Counted from the first letter of the stretch, positions 1 to 8,496 are shown. The stretch is 59,191 nucleotides of DNA from Bacteroidaceae bacterium (GCA_017503065.1 JAFVTT010000013.1:1-59191); one strand, 5' to 3'. The notes: generated by a model not told the origin, from the letters alone. Translations and numbers: made by a program.

Positions 1-1053
1 GACAAGTCGCTGAAAGACCATACCCTGCTACAGGCCATTTGCCGTACAAACCGTAAATTCCCGAACAAGACTTTCGGACGCATCGTGGATTATTTCGGGG
101 TGTTTGATGATGCAGCCAAGGCATTGGAATTTGACGAAGAGGTGATGAAGAAGGTAATAACCAACCTCAGTTCGCAATTGGAAGAACTGCCACGAATCAT
201 GGCCAATAATTTGGCCCACTTTGAAGGAGTGGACAGAACCGTTGAGGGCTTTGACGGATTGCAAGCGGCACAGGATGCCATCAATACCAATGAGAAGCGT
301 GATGCCTTTGCCAGTGATTATCGCCAGTTGGCCAACATTTGGGAATCGTTGTCGCCCGACCCGGCATTGGAGCCTTATCGCACAGACTACAAATGGTTGT
401 CGAATGTCTATCAATCGGTGAAACCGTCCGGACCCGATTCTTTGGGTAAGTTGTTGTGGTTGTCATTGGGGGCTCAGACCAAGAAAATCATGTACGACAA
501 CATCCATGTGGGTGGCATACATACCGATATGGAAGAAGTTGTATTGGATGAAACAATGGTGGCATCGCTCATGGCATCGAAAGACCCCAAAGCGGCCAAG
601 AAGATAGAAAAGGAACTGATCAAGCGTTTTAAGAAATATACCAATCAACCTAAGTTCGTGGAACTGAGCAAACGCCTGGAAGCACTTCGTGACAAGGCTG
701 AGCAGGGATTGATATCGAGTATCGAATTCATCAAAGAGCTGTGTCAGATAGCCCGTGAAACCATCCAAGCCGAGAAACAGGAAGAACACATCGAGGTTCG
801 TAAGACGGGTAAGGAGGCGTTGACTGAGTTATTCTTGGAACTGCGTACGGATGATACGCCTGCTGTAGTGGGCAGAATCGTGGCAGACATTGACAGCATT
901 GTCAAGATAGTACGCTTCCCTGGTTGGCAAACCACCAATGCTGGAGAACGCGAAGTGCAGATAGCTTTGCGAAAAACATTGTTGAAATACAAACTTCATA
1001 AGGAGGAAGTCTTGTTCAATAAGGCCTATATGTATATTCGGGAATATTACTAG
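1..1053 (+). CDS. hsdR: Type I restriction enzyme R subunit, C-terminal part (5' end outside window)
   Basis: The reading frame is open from the first base and runs 350 codons to TAG at 1051-1053. The first residues include QAICRTNR, which looks like helicase motif VI of the SF2 motor of HsdR. The rest (FDDAAKALEF, LPRIMANNLAHFEGVDRT, then a charged helical tail) resembles the C-terminal helical region of type I R subunits, which contacts the HsdM/HsdS methyltransferase. In the family this subunit cuts unmethylated DNA after ATP-driven translocation. The endonuclease and Walker motifs lie upstream of the window. No hsdM or hsdS is visible here, so they would have to be to the left or elsewhere. 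The stop is followed by IS debris, so this is probably the right edge of the restriction locus. Confidence 0.85.
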   Translation, partial: DKSLKDHTLLQAICRTNRKFPNKTFGRIVDYFGVFDDAAKALEFDEEVMKKVITNLSSQLEELPRIMANNLAHFEGVDRTVEGFDGLQAAQDAINTNEKRDAFASDYRQLANIWESLSPDPALEPYRTDYKWLSNVYQSVKPSGPDSLGKLLWLSLGAQTKKIMYDNIHVGGIHTDMEEVVLDETMVASLMASKDPKAAKKIEKELIKRFKKYTNQPKFVELSKRLEALRDKAEQGLISSIEFIKELCQIARETIQAEKQEEHIEVRKTGKEALTELFLELRTDDTPAVVGRIVADIDSIVKIVRFPGWQTTNAGEREVQIALRKTLLKYKLHKEEVLFNKAYMYIREYY

Positions 1054-1180
1054 TATATCAACCCAATAATGTAATTAACGTGAGTTCGACGAATTATAAC
1101 TGCTTACAAATTTGGTGATTAGCGAAAATTGTTGTAACTTTATAGTGCTAAAATACAAAGTGTTACAAACAATAATCGCT

Positions 1181-1367
1181 ATGCTCACCGAAGACAAAGT
1201 TTTTCACTTCATTCAAGGAAACTTCAGAATTATTTTTTATTGCAGATGAATTTTGCAAGTTTTTTGACAGAATGATGGCCAGATATACGCTAAAGAACAC
1301 AGGGAAGCGTTCCTATCATCGAGAATCAGCCCTCTCAAAGGCTGAAATCATACTTATCCATCGGTAA
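1181..1367 (+). pseudogene. Relic of an IS982-family transposase (N-terminal end only)
   Basis: An ATG at 1181 opens MLTEDKVFHFIQGN and soon meets a stop. Shifting frame near 1215 gives an open stretch reading IADEFCKFFDRMMARYTLKN and then RESALSKAEIILIH to a stop at 1365-1367. The ITEDKVxEIF, DEFCKFFD and LSKAEIM pattern is what I know from the N-terminus of IS982-type transposases of Bacteroidetes. The catalytic DDE domain is absent and the frame is broken, so the relic is inactive. Assignment is from memory of the family, not from a search. Confidence 0.55.
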
Positions 1368-1432
1368 TGGTATAATTTACCGTCGGTAATGATGAAAATT
1401 ATCATCAGTGACGGTACGTACCGCCACCGGGG
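1357..1432. repeat. Short TAATG-type repeat, imperfect palindrome (copy 1)
   Basis: The stretch contains ATCGGTAATGGTA, GTCGGTAATGATGA and TTATCATCAGTGACGGT. The last two form an imperfect inverted repeat. A related stretch is at 42885-42990. The rest of the gap from 1054 to 1501 holds only the IS relic and a small perfect hairpin at 1458-1472 (CGAGTC, AGA, GACTCG), which could end the minus-strand unit but has no T-run. Confidence 0.4.
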
Positions 1433-1501
1433 AATAGAAATATGATTTTGGGGAGAACGAGTCAGAGACTCGCCACAATAGCCTGAGACCATAGCGCGTT
1501 A

Positions 1502-1939
1502 TTACCGCCATTCTCCCTTGTAGCCGATACGGTCGGCATAGGAAGGGGAAAGGTTTATGTATGCACCTCCGTCGGGGTATACTTCAAGTCTGAAGTCGTA
1601 TGTAGTGGTGGAGTTCTTGCATGTGAAGCGTATTATCGTTTTGCCCCTTTTGCCGGGTTTTACGCTCTTGTCCGCTACGGGGAGTTTGAAGTTGAGACCG
1701 TCCGTGTTTCCGTATGTTGGACGATACGCCTGACCCATGTAGGGGAGGTGTGATATGACGGTGTCGCCCTTCAGACAGAGGGAGAAATCGGTAACGGCAC
1801 GTGTGGAGTAGCGCTGTGGCATCATGTAGTTTACTTCTATGCAGATGTTTTCCGGGTCGGCCTTCAGCGTGTCCTGCTGAGCCATGGCCATGGATGGCAT
1901 GATGATAGCGAAGAGCAGTGCAGATGCGGTATGTCTCAT
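1502..1939 (-). CDS. DUF4251-type secreted protein
   Basis: 145 aa with a clear signal peptide (MRHTASALLFAIIMPSMAMA, cleavage before QQDT). The mature part has the pattern of Bacteroidetes DUF4251 proteins: SLCLKGDTVISHLPYMGQAY, then TDGLNFKLP, and a C-terminal YINLSPSYADRIGYKGE. Family members are small beta-rich periplasmic or secreted proteins of unknown function. It is the last gene of the minus-strand unit that starts at 4255, 39 bp behind the membrane protein gene. No function is assigned. Confidence 0.65.
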   Translation of the reverse strand: MRHTASALLFAIIMPSMAMAQQDTLKADPENICIEVNYMMPQRYSTRAVTDFSLCLKGDTVISHLPYMGQAYRPTYGNTDGLNFKLPVADKSVKPGKRGKTIIRFTCKNSTTTYDFRLEVYPDGGAYINLSPSYADRIGYKGEWR

Positions 1940-1978
1940 AACGTTTTTCCCTTTATGTGTGTTTGTCTGTTGTTTTGG

Positions 1979-2788
1979 TCATGCGTTGCCCTGTGTTTCT
2001 CCCTTTTTGATGATGAGATTGAAGTCGTTGCCAAAGTCATCCAGATAGTATTCCGTAAACGATGTGTCTTGCAGACGGTGGATGTGTATGTTTGAACCAT
2101 GCTTCAAGGCAAACAGATCTCCAGTCCTGACATCCAAGGCAATGCCCTTTTCTTTGCAACGTATGCATTTATCGTTGACAAAGGTTTCCAGATTAAGGTA
2201 TCCCGTTATGAATGCCTTGTAGTTATGGACATTTATCCGGTATTTCCTGGCTCCGGCAATGGGGTTGGCTGTGTATTGGGCCAGCAGGCGCTGGTACATC
2301 ATCCTCACTACTTCGTCCTTATTGAAATAGCATGTATTCAAATCCAACTTCATGCCATCACCCTTTTTTATAGACAATATTTCCCTCTGGCTTTTGCCTA
2401 TGCGTTCGGTATAGGTTCTGGCCGAGACAATGTCTGTGAATTGCAGGTCCACGATGTATTTGCGTGGGCAGAAATTAAAGTTGTATCCTTCGTAGTGCAA
2501 TGAGGTGTCGTTGTATTGTAATTTCCCCTTAATGTCAACTAAAATAGAGCGTATGATGAAGTATGCAGGTATGATGCCAAGAACTCCAAATACAATGACA
2601 ATTGTCCAATCTGCATCGTCTGAATATGGTTCTGTTATCAAACAGGTGACATCCGGCCAAATTAGGTATATAGTATAGAGTATAACGGCGAGCCACATCA
2701 GTATCTCAAAATAACTGGATATGCCGCACCCTATTGCACTCCACTTTTCTTTGCCGCAACTCTTTTCCGTTTTGCTGTAGTTGTTCAT
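1979..2788 (-). CDS. Hypothetical membrane protein
   Basis: 269 aa that I do not recognise. Two hydrophobic segments are visible, about residues 25-45 (YFEILMWLAVILYTIYLIW) and 62-82 (WTIVIVFGVLGIIPAYFIIRS). They are followed by a soluble, probably cytoplasmic domain of about 185 residues rich in Tyr, Lys and Asp. The region after the second helix (DIKGKLQYNDTSLHYEGYNF) is reminiscent of PH-like bacterial membrane proteins, but this is only an impression. It lies 28 bp behind the thioredoxin-like gene and is probably co-transcribed with it. It is more A/T-rich than its neighbours. Confidence 0.6.
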   Translation of the reverse strand: MNNYSKTEKSCGKEKWSAIGCGISSYFEILMWLAVILYTIYLIWPDVTCLITEPYSDDADWTIVIVFGVLGIIPAYFIIRSILVDIKGKLQYNDTSLHYEGYNFNFCPRKYIVDLQFTDIVSARTYTERIGKSQREILSIKKGDGMKLDLNTCYFNKDEVVRMMYQRLLAQYTANPIAGARKYRINVHNYKAFITGYLNLETFVNDKCIRCKEKGIALDVRTGDLFALKHGSNIHIHRLQDTSFTEYYLDDFGNDFNLIIKKGETQGNA

Positions 2789-2816
2789 TTGGCGTACATG
2801 TTGTTTCAGATCTATA

Positions 2817-3305
2817 CTATCTCACCGCCTCCGGAGTCCAGTTCTTCAGGAAGCGCAGCACCTTGGCCTGGTCATACGAATTGCCCGACTCCAGGAAACT
2901 GCTGTCCTGGATGTGCAGCACCTTGCCCGTGGGGCTGAGCACCACCAGCACGGGATAACCGAAACGGCCGGCATTGTCCAGACGCTTCTGCAAGGGTGCT
3001 GCTGCCTCGTATTGTGGTGTGCCACGGCGTGGTATGTTCACGTGGATGTACTCGTAGTTCTTGTCGATGGTTGCCTTTATGTCTGCATCCTTGGTGATGA
3101 AGTCCGCAAACCTCAGGCACCAGATGCACCAGTTGCTGCCCAGTTGCACGATGACGTGTTTCTTCCCCTTGGCGGCCTTGGCCACGGCCTGGTCAATCTG
3201 TGCGATGGGGTCGACTTTCTCGTCGTAAACCTTGGGAAGTTGTGTCTGTGCCTTCATGCCGATGGATGCAAGGGCAAGGAAGAGGATGAGAATGGTCTTT
3301 TTCAT
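2817..3305 (-). CDS. Secreted thioredoxin-fold protein (DUF255/thioredoxin_7-like)
   Basis: 162 aa. A signal peptide covers residues 1-19 (MKKTILILFLALASIGMKA). The mature protein has a thioredoxin fold with the redox pair C60-I-W-C63 in QLGSNWCIWC, a region where such folds meet the substrate (NIPRRGTPQY), and GYPVLVVLSPTGKVL, which contains the cis-proline. The CIWC centre differs from the CGPC of thioredoxin and is closer to that of periplasmic thiol reductases. The protein is probably a periplasmic disulfide reductase; its substrate is unknown. It sits 32 bp behind dus in the same unit. Confidence 0.75.
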   Translation of the reverse strand: MKKTILILFLALASIGMKAQTQLPKVYDEKVDPIAQIDQAVAKAAKGKKHVIVQLGSNWCIWCLRFADFITKDADIKATIDKNYEYIHVNIPRRGTPQYEAAAPLQKRLDNAGRFGYPVLVVLSPTGKVLHIQDSSFLESGNSYDQAKVLRFLKNWTPEAVR

Positions 3306-3337
3306 GTCTGTATGTATTTATTTGTTGTTTGTCGTAT

Positions 3338-4255
3338 TCATAGTTTTCTTATTGCCTCCAGATAGTTCTTCATGTTGCCAGCCTTCATTATCTTTTTCCA
3401 TGTCTTGCGTTCCAGTTGGCTCTCCTGATATTCCCAGAAGGCATGTATGTGCAGGAGTATCTGCGAATCCACCTTGTACTTGCGCGTGCAATAGCCGAGC
3501 ATGTCCTCGTGCATCTGCATCAGTATGGACATGCGTTCCCCATGCGGCATTTCCTTTCCCATGCGGCATTCTTGGGCCAGGGTGGGGAGCGCCAGAAGAC
3601 CGCGACCCATCATTATGCCGTGAAGGTCGGGGTATCTTTCCGACAAGGAGGAGATTTGCTCCATACTTGTCACGTCTCCATTATATATAATAGGTAAGTG
3701 TATGTTTCCATACACTTCGTTGAAGGCATCCATGTCCACCTCGCCCTTGTACATCTGTTTGCCTATGCGCGGATGGACGGTAAGGTGTTTCAGGCAGGAG
3801 GAGTTCAGCATGTCGGAGAGTTCCCTCCATTCCTCTTTTTCTTCAAACCCCAAACGCATTTTGGCAGAGAAGCGCACTTCGGGTCTTCGTTCCATCTCCT
3901 TCAGCAGGGCGGACACGCGCGTTGGGTGAGGCAGTATGCCGCTTCCGCGCATCAGTTTTGTCTGCATGGGAGCGGGGCATCCCATGTTCAGGTCCATCTC
4001 CCCGTATCCCAGTTCCTGTATGGCATCTGCCAGGCGATTTAACTCGTCCGTATCTGAACAGATGATTTGCGGAACGAGGTGCAGCCCTTCGTTGTTCTCA
4101 GGAAGGATATCCTTGATGTCCTTGTCGCGTATGCCACCCTTCTCCCATCTGATAAAGGGAGAATAATATGTCTGCACACCACCGCAATGTCGGGCATGAA
4201 TCCTTCTGTACTCAAAATCCGTGTATCCCTGCAAAGGGGCAAAGTGTATCTCCAT
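3338..4255 (-). CDS. dus: tRNA-dihydrouridine synthase
   Basis: 305 aa. FMN-dependent reduction of uridines to dihydrouridine in the D-loop of tRNA. The family signature is present: MEIHFAPLQGYTD at the N-terminus (flavin barrel start), MDLNMGCPAPMQTKLMRG with the catalytic Cys93 on the substrate-protonating loop, HPR at 161-163, and IIYNGDVTS then GIMMGRGLL for phosphate and FMN binding. The length is normal for Dus. It is the first gene of a four-gene minus-strand unit, preceded by a well-formed promoter at 4274-4304. Which Dus subfamily it belongs to is not clear from the sequence alone. Confidence 0.92.
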   Translation of the reverse strand: MEIHFAPLQGYTDFEYRRIHARHCGGVQTYYSPFIRWEKGGIRDKDIKDILPENNEGLHLVPQIICSDTDELNRLADAIQELGYGEMDLNMGCPAPMQTKLMRGSGILPHPTRVSALLKEMERRPEVRFSAKMRLGFEEKEEWRELSDMLNSSCLKHLTVHPRIGKQMYKGEVDMDAFNEVYGNIHLPIIYNGDVTSMEQISSLSERYPDLHGIMMGRGLLALPTLAQECRMGKEMPHGERMSILMQMHEDMLGYCTRKYKVDSQILLHIHAFWEYQESQLERKTWKKIMKAGNMKNYLEAIRKL

Positions 4256-4273
4256 GCTTTTATTTTATCTATG

Positions 4274-4304
4274 CAAAGATAGGATTAAGTGTGCATAATG
4301 CAAA
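4274..4304 (-). promoter_or_regulatory. Promoter of the dus unit
   Basis: On the minus strand, -33 TTTG (4301-4304) and -7 TATCTTTG (4274-4281) are separated by 19 bp, a near-perfect match to the Bacteroidetes sigma-ABfr consensus. The start codon of dus is 18 bp downstream. Confidence 0.75.
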
Positions 4305-4319
4305 ATAAATGCATGAAAC

Positions 4320-4351
4320 TTTGTCTGATTCCTCTTTTCTTTGTAAATTAG
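4320..4351 (+). promoter_or_regulatory. Promoter of the barrel-gdhA unit
   Basis: TTTG (4320-4323), 20 bp, then TAAATTAG (4344-4351), close to TAnnTTTG. It lies 28 bp before the ATG at 4380. Confidence 0.5.
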
Positions 4352-4379
4352 CAGTGTCAAAGACGCATAAATCATTACT

Positions 4380-5681
4380 ATGAGAAGGCTTTTAGTCCTC
4401 TTTTTAATCATGAAGAGTGCCATGTTTGCCTATGCACAGGACAGTGGCAGTATGTGGTCTACATTGCAGGATAATGCCGATATGGCACGACGTATGGGAT
4501 ACCAGCCATATCGTGTGGATTCGGCACAGACAAAGACCCTCGGCATAGAGTTGGAGGCGCTGGCTTTCTTCAAGGACAATGAGTTTGACGGCAATGTGCA
4601 GAAGGGATATTCCCTGCCCGGCGTGCGCCTCCAACCACGTCTCACATACACTCCCATTGACGAAATAAAACTGGAACTCGGACTTCATGCCACCATATAT
4701 TCCGGAGCCAACAAGTATCCGTGCTATGTCTTTCACGACATAGCCAAATGGAAGGGTGACCAGTATCAGTCGGGAGCACATCTTTTGCCCTTTTTCCGTG
4801 CCACGGCTCGTTTCAAGGCTATCACCCTTGCCGTAGGACACATCTACGGAGGTGCTACACACGGACTCATAGAACCACTGTACAATCCCGAACTCATCCT
4901 GACGGACGACCCCGAGATGGGTTTCCAGATGATTGTGGACACCAAGCGCTGGCACTCCGACCTGTGGATGAACTGGCAAAGTTATATCTTTGAGGAATCC
5001 TCCCATCAGGAGGCATTTACCGTGGGATGGACGCAGAGCATCAACGTGTGGAAACGCAGCAGGGAGGGCAAGACGCATGCCCTCAACATCCCCATCCAAC
5101 TGACCGTCCAGCATAGGGGAGGTGAACAGGACAATACCCATTTGGGCGTGCAGACGATAGCCAACGGGGCGCTGGGACTGGCATACGACTATCAGGCACC
5201 TGCCAACCGCATCCTCACCGGCATCCAGGCGGAGGCCACGGCCCTGTATTGCCTTCAGCAGAGCGGCAGTCTGTGGCCCTTCAAGAACGGTCCTGCCCTT
5301 TGGGTGAAGGCCAGCGTGGACTTCATCCGCGACCTCCGCGTTACGGCAGGCTTCTTCTCTGCCAAGGACTTTTGTTCCCTTTACGGCAGCCAGTATTTCG
5401 GCACCCTCAGCACCAAGCATGCGGGAGGGCGTTTCAGCAGCATGAACACTGGCCTGCTGGGTGTGGAGTACTCGCGCACTTTTGCCAAGGCATACACCGT
5501 AGGAGCCCACCTCAAGGCCTATCTTTGCAAGACCGGCACGCTTATGCTCCCTGCTGACGACGCGCATCCCCAGCCCTACACCATACCCGGAGAGTTCCGC
5601 ACTCCGTTCAGTTTCGGAGTCTATTTCCGTTGCTCTCCCACCTTCGTTCTGAAACGTTTCGGCGTTGCCAAAGACAAATAG
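4380..5681 (+). CDS. Probable outer-membrane beta-barrel protein, function unknown
   Basis: 433 aa with a signal peptide (residues 1-19, MRRLLVLFLIMKSAMFAYA). The mature part is an alternation of short amphipathic strands ending in aromatic residues (LQPRLTYTPI, IKLELGLHATIY, RVTAGFFS, TVGAHLKAYL) and it ends with a strand FRCSPTFVLKRF near the C-terminus, all typical of a porin-like barrel. I know similar conserved proteins in Bacteroidetes but no function. It lies 28 bp upstream of gdhA on the same strand, so it is probably co-transcribed; a role in solute passage linked to nitrogen metabolism is conceivable but unproven. Confidence 0.65.
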   Translation: MRRLLVLFLIMKSAMFAYAQDSGSMWSTLQDNADMARRMGYQPYRVDSAQTKTLGIELEALAFFKDNEFDGNVQKGYSLPGVRLQPRLTYTPIDEIKLELGLHATIYSGANKYPCYVFHDIAKWKGDQYQSGAHLLPFFRATARFKAITLAVGHIYGGATHGLIEPLYNPELILTDDPEMGFQMIVDTKRWHSDLWMNWQSYIFEESSHQEAFTVGWTQSINVWKRSREGKTHALNIPIQLTVQHRGGEQDNTHLGVQTIANGALGLAYDYQAPANRILTGIQAEATALYCLQQSGSLWPFKNGPALWVKASVDFIRDLRVTAGFFSAKDFCSLYGSQYFGTLSTKHAGGRFSSMNTGLLGVEYSRTFAKAYTVGAHLKAYLCKTGTLMLPADDAHPQPYTIPGEFRTPFSFGVYFRCSPTFVLKRFGVAKDK

Positions 5682-5709
5682 ATGTTACACCTGATAAAAT
5701 TCATTCACC

Positions 5710-7050
5710 ATGCTGAACATTGAAAAATTCATGACCTCTCTGGAGGCCAAGCATCCTGGAGAACGAGAGTATCTCCAAGCAGTACGCGAAGTGCTTGTCA
5801 GTATTGAAGATGTTTACAACCAGCATCCCGAATGGGAGCGCACCTCTCTGCTCGAACGCCTTGTCGAGCCCGAGCGCATCATCACATTCCGCGTTCCCTG
5901 GGTGGACGATAAGGGCAAGGTGCAGGTCAATCTGGGTTATCGTGTCCAGTATAACAGCGCTATTGGCCCCTATAAGGGAGGACTTCGCTTCCATGCCAGC
6001 GTAAACCTCAGCATCCTCAAGTTCCTGGGATTTGAGCAGACCTTCAAGAATGCCCTCACAACATTGCCCATGGGTGGAGGCAAGGGCGGCAGCGACTTCT
6101 CCCCCCGAGGCAAGAGCGATGGCGAGATAATGCGCTTCTGCCAGTCCTTCATGAGCGAACTTTTCCGCCACATAGGTCCCGAAATAGACATCCCCGCTGG
6201 CGACATCGGTGTGGGAGCCAGGGAAATTGGTTATCTCTTCGGTCAGTACAAGCGTCTGACACGCGACTTCAGCGGAGTCCTCACGGGCAAGGGCCTTGAC
6301 TACGGAGGTTCTCTCGTACGTCCGGAGGCAACAGGTTTCGGCGGCCTCTACTTCGTGCGCGAAATGCTCCAGCGTGCCGGCCACTCCATTGAGGGCAAGA
6401 CCGTGGCCATCAGCGGATTCGGCAATGTGGCATGGGGCGCAGCCACCAAGGCAACGCAGATGGGTGCCAAGGTAGTTACCATCAGCGGTCCCGACGGCTA
6501 TGTCTACGACCCCGAAGGCATCAGTGGTGAGAAGATTGACTTCATGCTCGACCTCCGTGCCAGCGGCAACGACATTGTACAGCCTTATGCCGAGAAATAC
6601 CCCTCTGCCACATTCTTCCCCAGCCGTCGTCCATGGGAGCAGAAAGTGGATATTGCCCTGCCATGCGCCACACAGAACGAACTCAACGGCGAGGATGCCA
6701 AGAACCTCACCGACAACGGCGTGCTCTGTGTGGGTGAAATCTCCAACATGGGATGCACTCCCGAGGCCATCGACCATTTCCTGGAACTCCAGACCCTTTA
6801 TGCACCCGGCAAGGCTGTTAATGCCGGCGGTGTGGCCACCAGTTGCCTGGAAATGAGCCAGAATGCAGCCCACATCGTATGGAGTGCAGAAGACGTGGAC
6901 AAGCGCCTGCACGAAATCATGCACAGCATCCACACCCAGTGTGTCCGCTATGGCGAGCGCGAGAACGGCACCGTCAACTATGTCCGTGGCGCCAACGTGG
7001 CCGGCTTCATGAAGGTGGCCCGTGCCATGATGGCCCAGGGAGTGGTATAG
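5710..7050 (+). CDS. gdhA: Glutamate dehydrogenase (hexameric, NADP-type)
   Basis: 446 aa, normal for the small hexameric GDH class. It interconverts 2-oxoglutarate plus ammonia and glutamate with NAD(P)H. GPYKGGLRFH, FEQTFKNALTTLPMGGGKGG (Lys89, Lys113 and catalytic Lys125) and DIPAGDIGVGAREIGYLFGQ are in the substrate domain; the nucleotide fold starts at AISGFGNVAWGAA. In gut Bacteroidales this enzyme is a main route of ammonia assimilation. The ATG at 5710 follows ATTCACC with no strong Shine-Dalgarno. The gene ends before a mobile-element-like repeat and a strong terminator at 7157-7188. Confidence 0.95.
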   Translation: MLNIEKFMTSLEAKHPGEREYLQAVREVLVSIEDVYNQHPEWERTSLLERLVEPERIITFRVPWVDDKGKVQVNLGYRVQYNSAIGPYKGGLRFHASVNLSILKFLGFEQTFKNALTTLPMGGGKGGSDFSPRGKSDGEIMRFCQSFMSELFRHIGPEIDIPAGDIGVGAREIGYLFGQYKRLTRDFSGVLTGKGLDYGGSLVRPEATGFGGLYFVREMLQRAGHSIEGKTVAISGFGNVAWGAATKATQMGAKVVTISGPDGYVYDPEGISGEKIDFMLDLRASGNDIVQPYAEKYPSATFFPSRRPWEQKVDIALPCATQNELNGEDAKNLTDNGVLCVGEISNMGCTPEAIDHFLELQTLYAPGKAVNAGGVATSCLEMSQNAAHIVWSAEDVDKRLHEIMHSIHTQCVRYGERENGTVNYVRGANVAGFMKVARAMMAQGVV

Positions 7051-7067
7051 TGCAAAACGGGATTGCA

Positions 7068-7151
7068 TTAACCCCAAATCGGTAATTAGACTGTTACGCG
7101 CTAACAAAGGAAACTATTACCATCATAGTTCCAATGACCGATTTTGGTTAA
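7068..7151 (-). repeat. MITE-like element, internally deleted copy (copy D)
   Basis: An 84-bp element whose ends are inverted repeats: TTAACCCCAAATCGGTAAT on the left and, read on the other strand, TTAACCAAAATCGGTCATT on the right. Read on the minus strand it matches both ends of copy C (43091-43264), but about 90 bp of the middle are missing. See the findings for the whole family. Confidence 0.6.
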
Positions 7152-7156
7152 ACAAA

Positions 7157-7188
7157 GCAATGGGGGGTGTTCAAACACCCCCCATTGC
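7157..7188. terminator. Bidirectional terminator between gdhA and ribH
   Basis: Perfect 14-bp stem GCAATGGGGGGTGT / ACACCCCCCATTGC with loop TCAA, between convergent gdhA (+) and ribH (-). No long T-run on either side. Confidence 0.75.
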
Positions 7189-7215
7189 TATACATTATTT
7201 ATATACGCAAGTGAT

Positions 7216-7704
7216 TTAAAAGTTCTGACGGAAATGAATCATCTTCAATGCTGTTATTGCACATTCATCACCCTTGTTACCCAAGGCTCCACCACATCTG
7301 TCGAGAGCCTGCTGCATGGTGTTGCAGGTGAGAAGACCATAGATGACGGGGACCTCGGCCTGGCGGTTCAGTTCTGCAAGTCCCTGGGTTGTACCCTGGC
7401 AGATGTAGTCGAAATGGGGGGTATCGCCACGGATAACGCAACCTATTGCGATGACTGCATCTACGGTTGTGTCCTCAATCATGACCGCAGAACCGTAAAC
7501 CAGTTCAAAACTGCCGGGGACGGTCTTCACGATGATATCGTCCTTGTCCACGCCATGTTTCAGCAAAGTGTTGTATGCACCCTCAAGAAGGGCACCAGTC
7601 ACCTCTTCATTCCATTCGCTGACTACGATACCTATCTGCCAGCCATTACCGTCGGGCACGGTGGCAGGGTCGTAACTGCTCAGATTATGCAATGCACTTG
7701 CCAT
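7216..7704 (-). CDS. ribH: 6,7-dimethyl-8-ribityllumazine synthase
   Basis: 162 aa. Condenses 5-amino-6-ribitylaminouracil with dihydroxybutanone phosphate, the penultimate step of riboflavin synthesis; forms icosahedral or pentameric shells. Diagnostic motifs are [20 protein letters not shown] (substrate binding), [10 protein letters not shown], and [15 protein letters not shown] with the catalytic His97, then [18 protein letters not shown]. It lies 21 bp behind the TPR gene; the pair and divergent recF form an arrangement I know from other Bacteroidetes. No FMN riboswitch is visible upstream. Confidence 0.95.
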   Translation of the reverse strand: MASALHNLSSYDPATVPDGNGWQIGIVVSEWNEEVTGALLEGAYNTLLKHGVDKDDIIVKTVPGSFELVYGSAVMIEDTTVDAVIAIGCVIRGDTPHFDYICQGTTQGLAELNRQAEVPVIYGLLTCNTMQQALDRCGGALGNKGDECAITALKMIHFRQNF

Positions 7705-7725
7705 ATCGGATGAAATGTCGCTTAA

Positions 7726-8397
7726 TTACTTTAATCGTTCGATGTACTTGTCTATATCCTGACGCTGCATGCTTTGGGGATATTCGTTCTTGATTGTCTC
7801 GTAGCACTCCAAAGCCTCTGCCTTGTTGCCCAGTGACTCGTAGATCTGACCTGCCTGCAGGTAGAAAAGAGGAGAGAGAGTGGTGCTGTTGGCACGCTTG
7901 GCGGCCTTCAGCAGAGTGGCTACGGCCTTCTCGTTCTGACCTAACTGCGCATAACTGTTGCCCAATGCACCAAGAGCAGCGTTGCTGACCATCATGTCAT
8001 CGCACAAATCATAGTCCTCGAGGTATTTTACGGCTTCCTCGGCTCTGTCGGTATGCGCATAGCAAAGACCGGCATAGAGACGTGCAATGTTGCCACTGGG
8101 AGTGCCACCGTACTGCTCGATGATCTGCAGGAAACCAATGTTGGTACCATCACCGTTGAGCGCCTGCTCATACATACCCTGCTGGAAGTGCTGCTGGGCA
8201 ACGGCAATGTTGTCTGCTGCATTTGCTTTGTTGGGTTGGATGTAGAACTGGTTTACCAACAAACAAATGATGATAACAGCAAGTACGCCACCGATGGCGC
8301 TTGCAATTGTCTTGAAATGCTTCTCGATGAAACTGGTGCCCGCCTTGATTGTCTCGTCAATCTCGTTCACGGGAGCTGCGTTGTTCTTTTTGCTCAT
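7726..8397 (-). CDS. Membrane-anchored tetratricopeptide-repeat protein (YfgM-like)
   Basis: 223 aa: a short cytoplasmic N-terminus (MSKKNNAAPVNEIDETIKAG), one transmembrane helix at about 34-53 (ASAIGGVLAVIIICLLVN), then an extracytoplasmic domain of four or five TPR-type helical pairs (ARLYAGLCYAHTDRAEEAVKYL, NAALGALGNSYAQLGQNEKAVATL, LFYLQAGQIYESLGNKAEALECY). The architecture matches YfgM-like proteins, which in proteobacteria bind periplasmic chaperones and the Sec translocon; whether that holds here is an inference. It is the first gene of a two-gene unit with ribH. Confidence 0.8.
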   Translation of the reverse strand: MSKKNNAAPVNEIDETIKAGTSFIEKHFKTIASAIGGVLAVIIICLLVNQFYIQPNKANAADNIAVAQQHFQQGMYEQALNGDGTNIGFLQIIEQYGGTPSGNIARLYAGLCYAHTDRAEEAVKYLEDYDLCDDMMVSNAALGALGNSYAQLGQNEKAVATLLKAAKRANSTTLSPLFYLQAGQIYESLGNKAEALECYETIKNEYPQSMQRQDIDKYIERLK

Positions 8398-8449
8398 AAT
8401 GTTTATATATTCTTGTTTTTACTGATTCGTATTTCGGCAATTCAAGGTG

Positions 8450-8457
8450 CAAAGATA
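8450..8457 (-). promoter_or_regulatory. -7 element of the TPR-ribH unit
   Basis: TATCTTTG on the minus strand, 52 bp before the start codon. The -33 position has only a weak match (TTCG). Confidence 0.5.
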
Positions 8458-8496
8458 ATGTTTTTCCCCAACATGACGAAATTTGCATGACGATAT

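Noticed and set aside
5701..7107. 468-codon minus-strand open frame
   Set aside because: Antisense shadow of gdhA, which has all catalytic motifs.
7705..7725. FMN riboswitch for ribH
   Set aside because: The gap before ribH is only 21 bp and no conserved riboswitch core is present.
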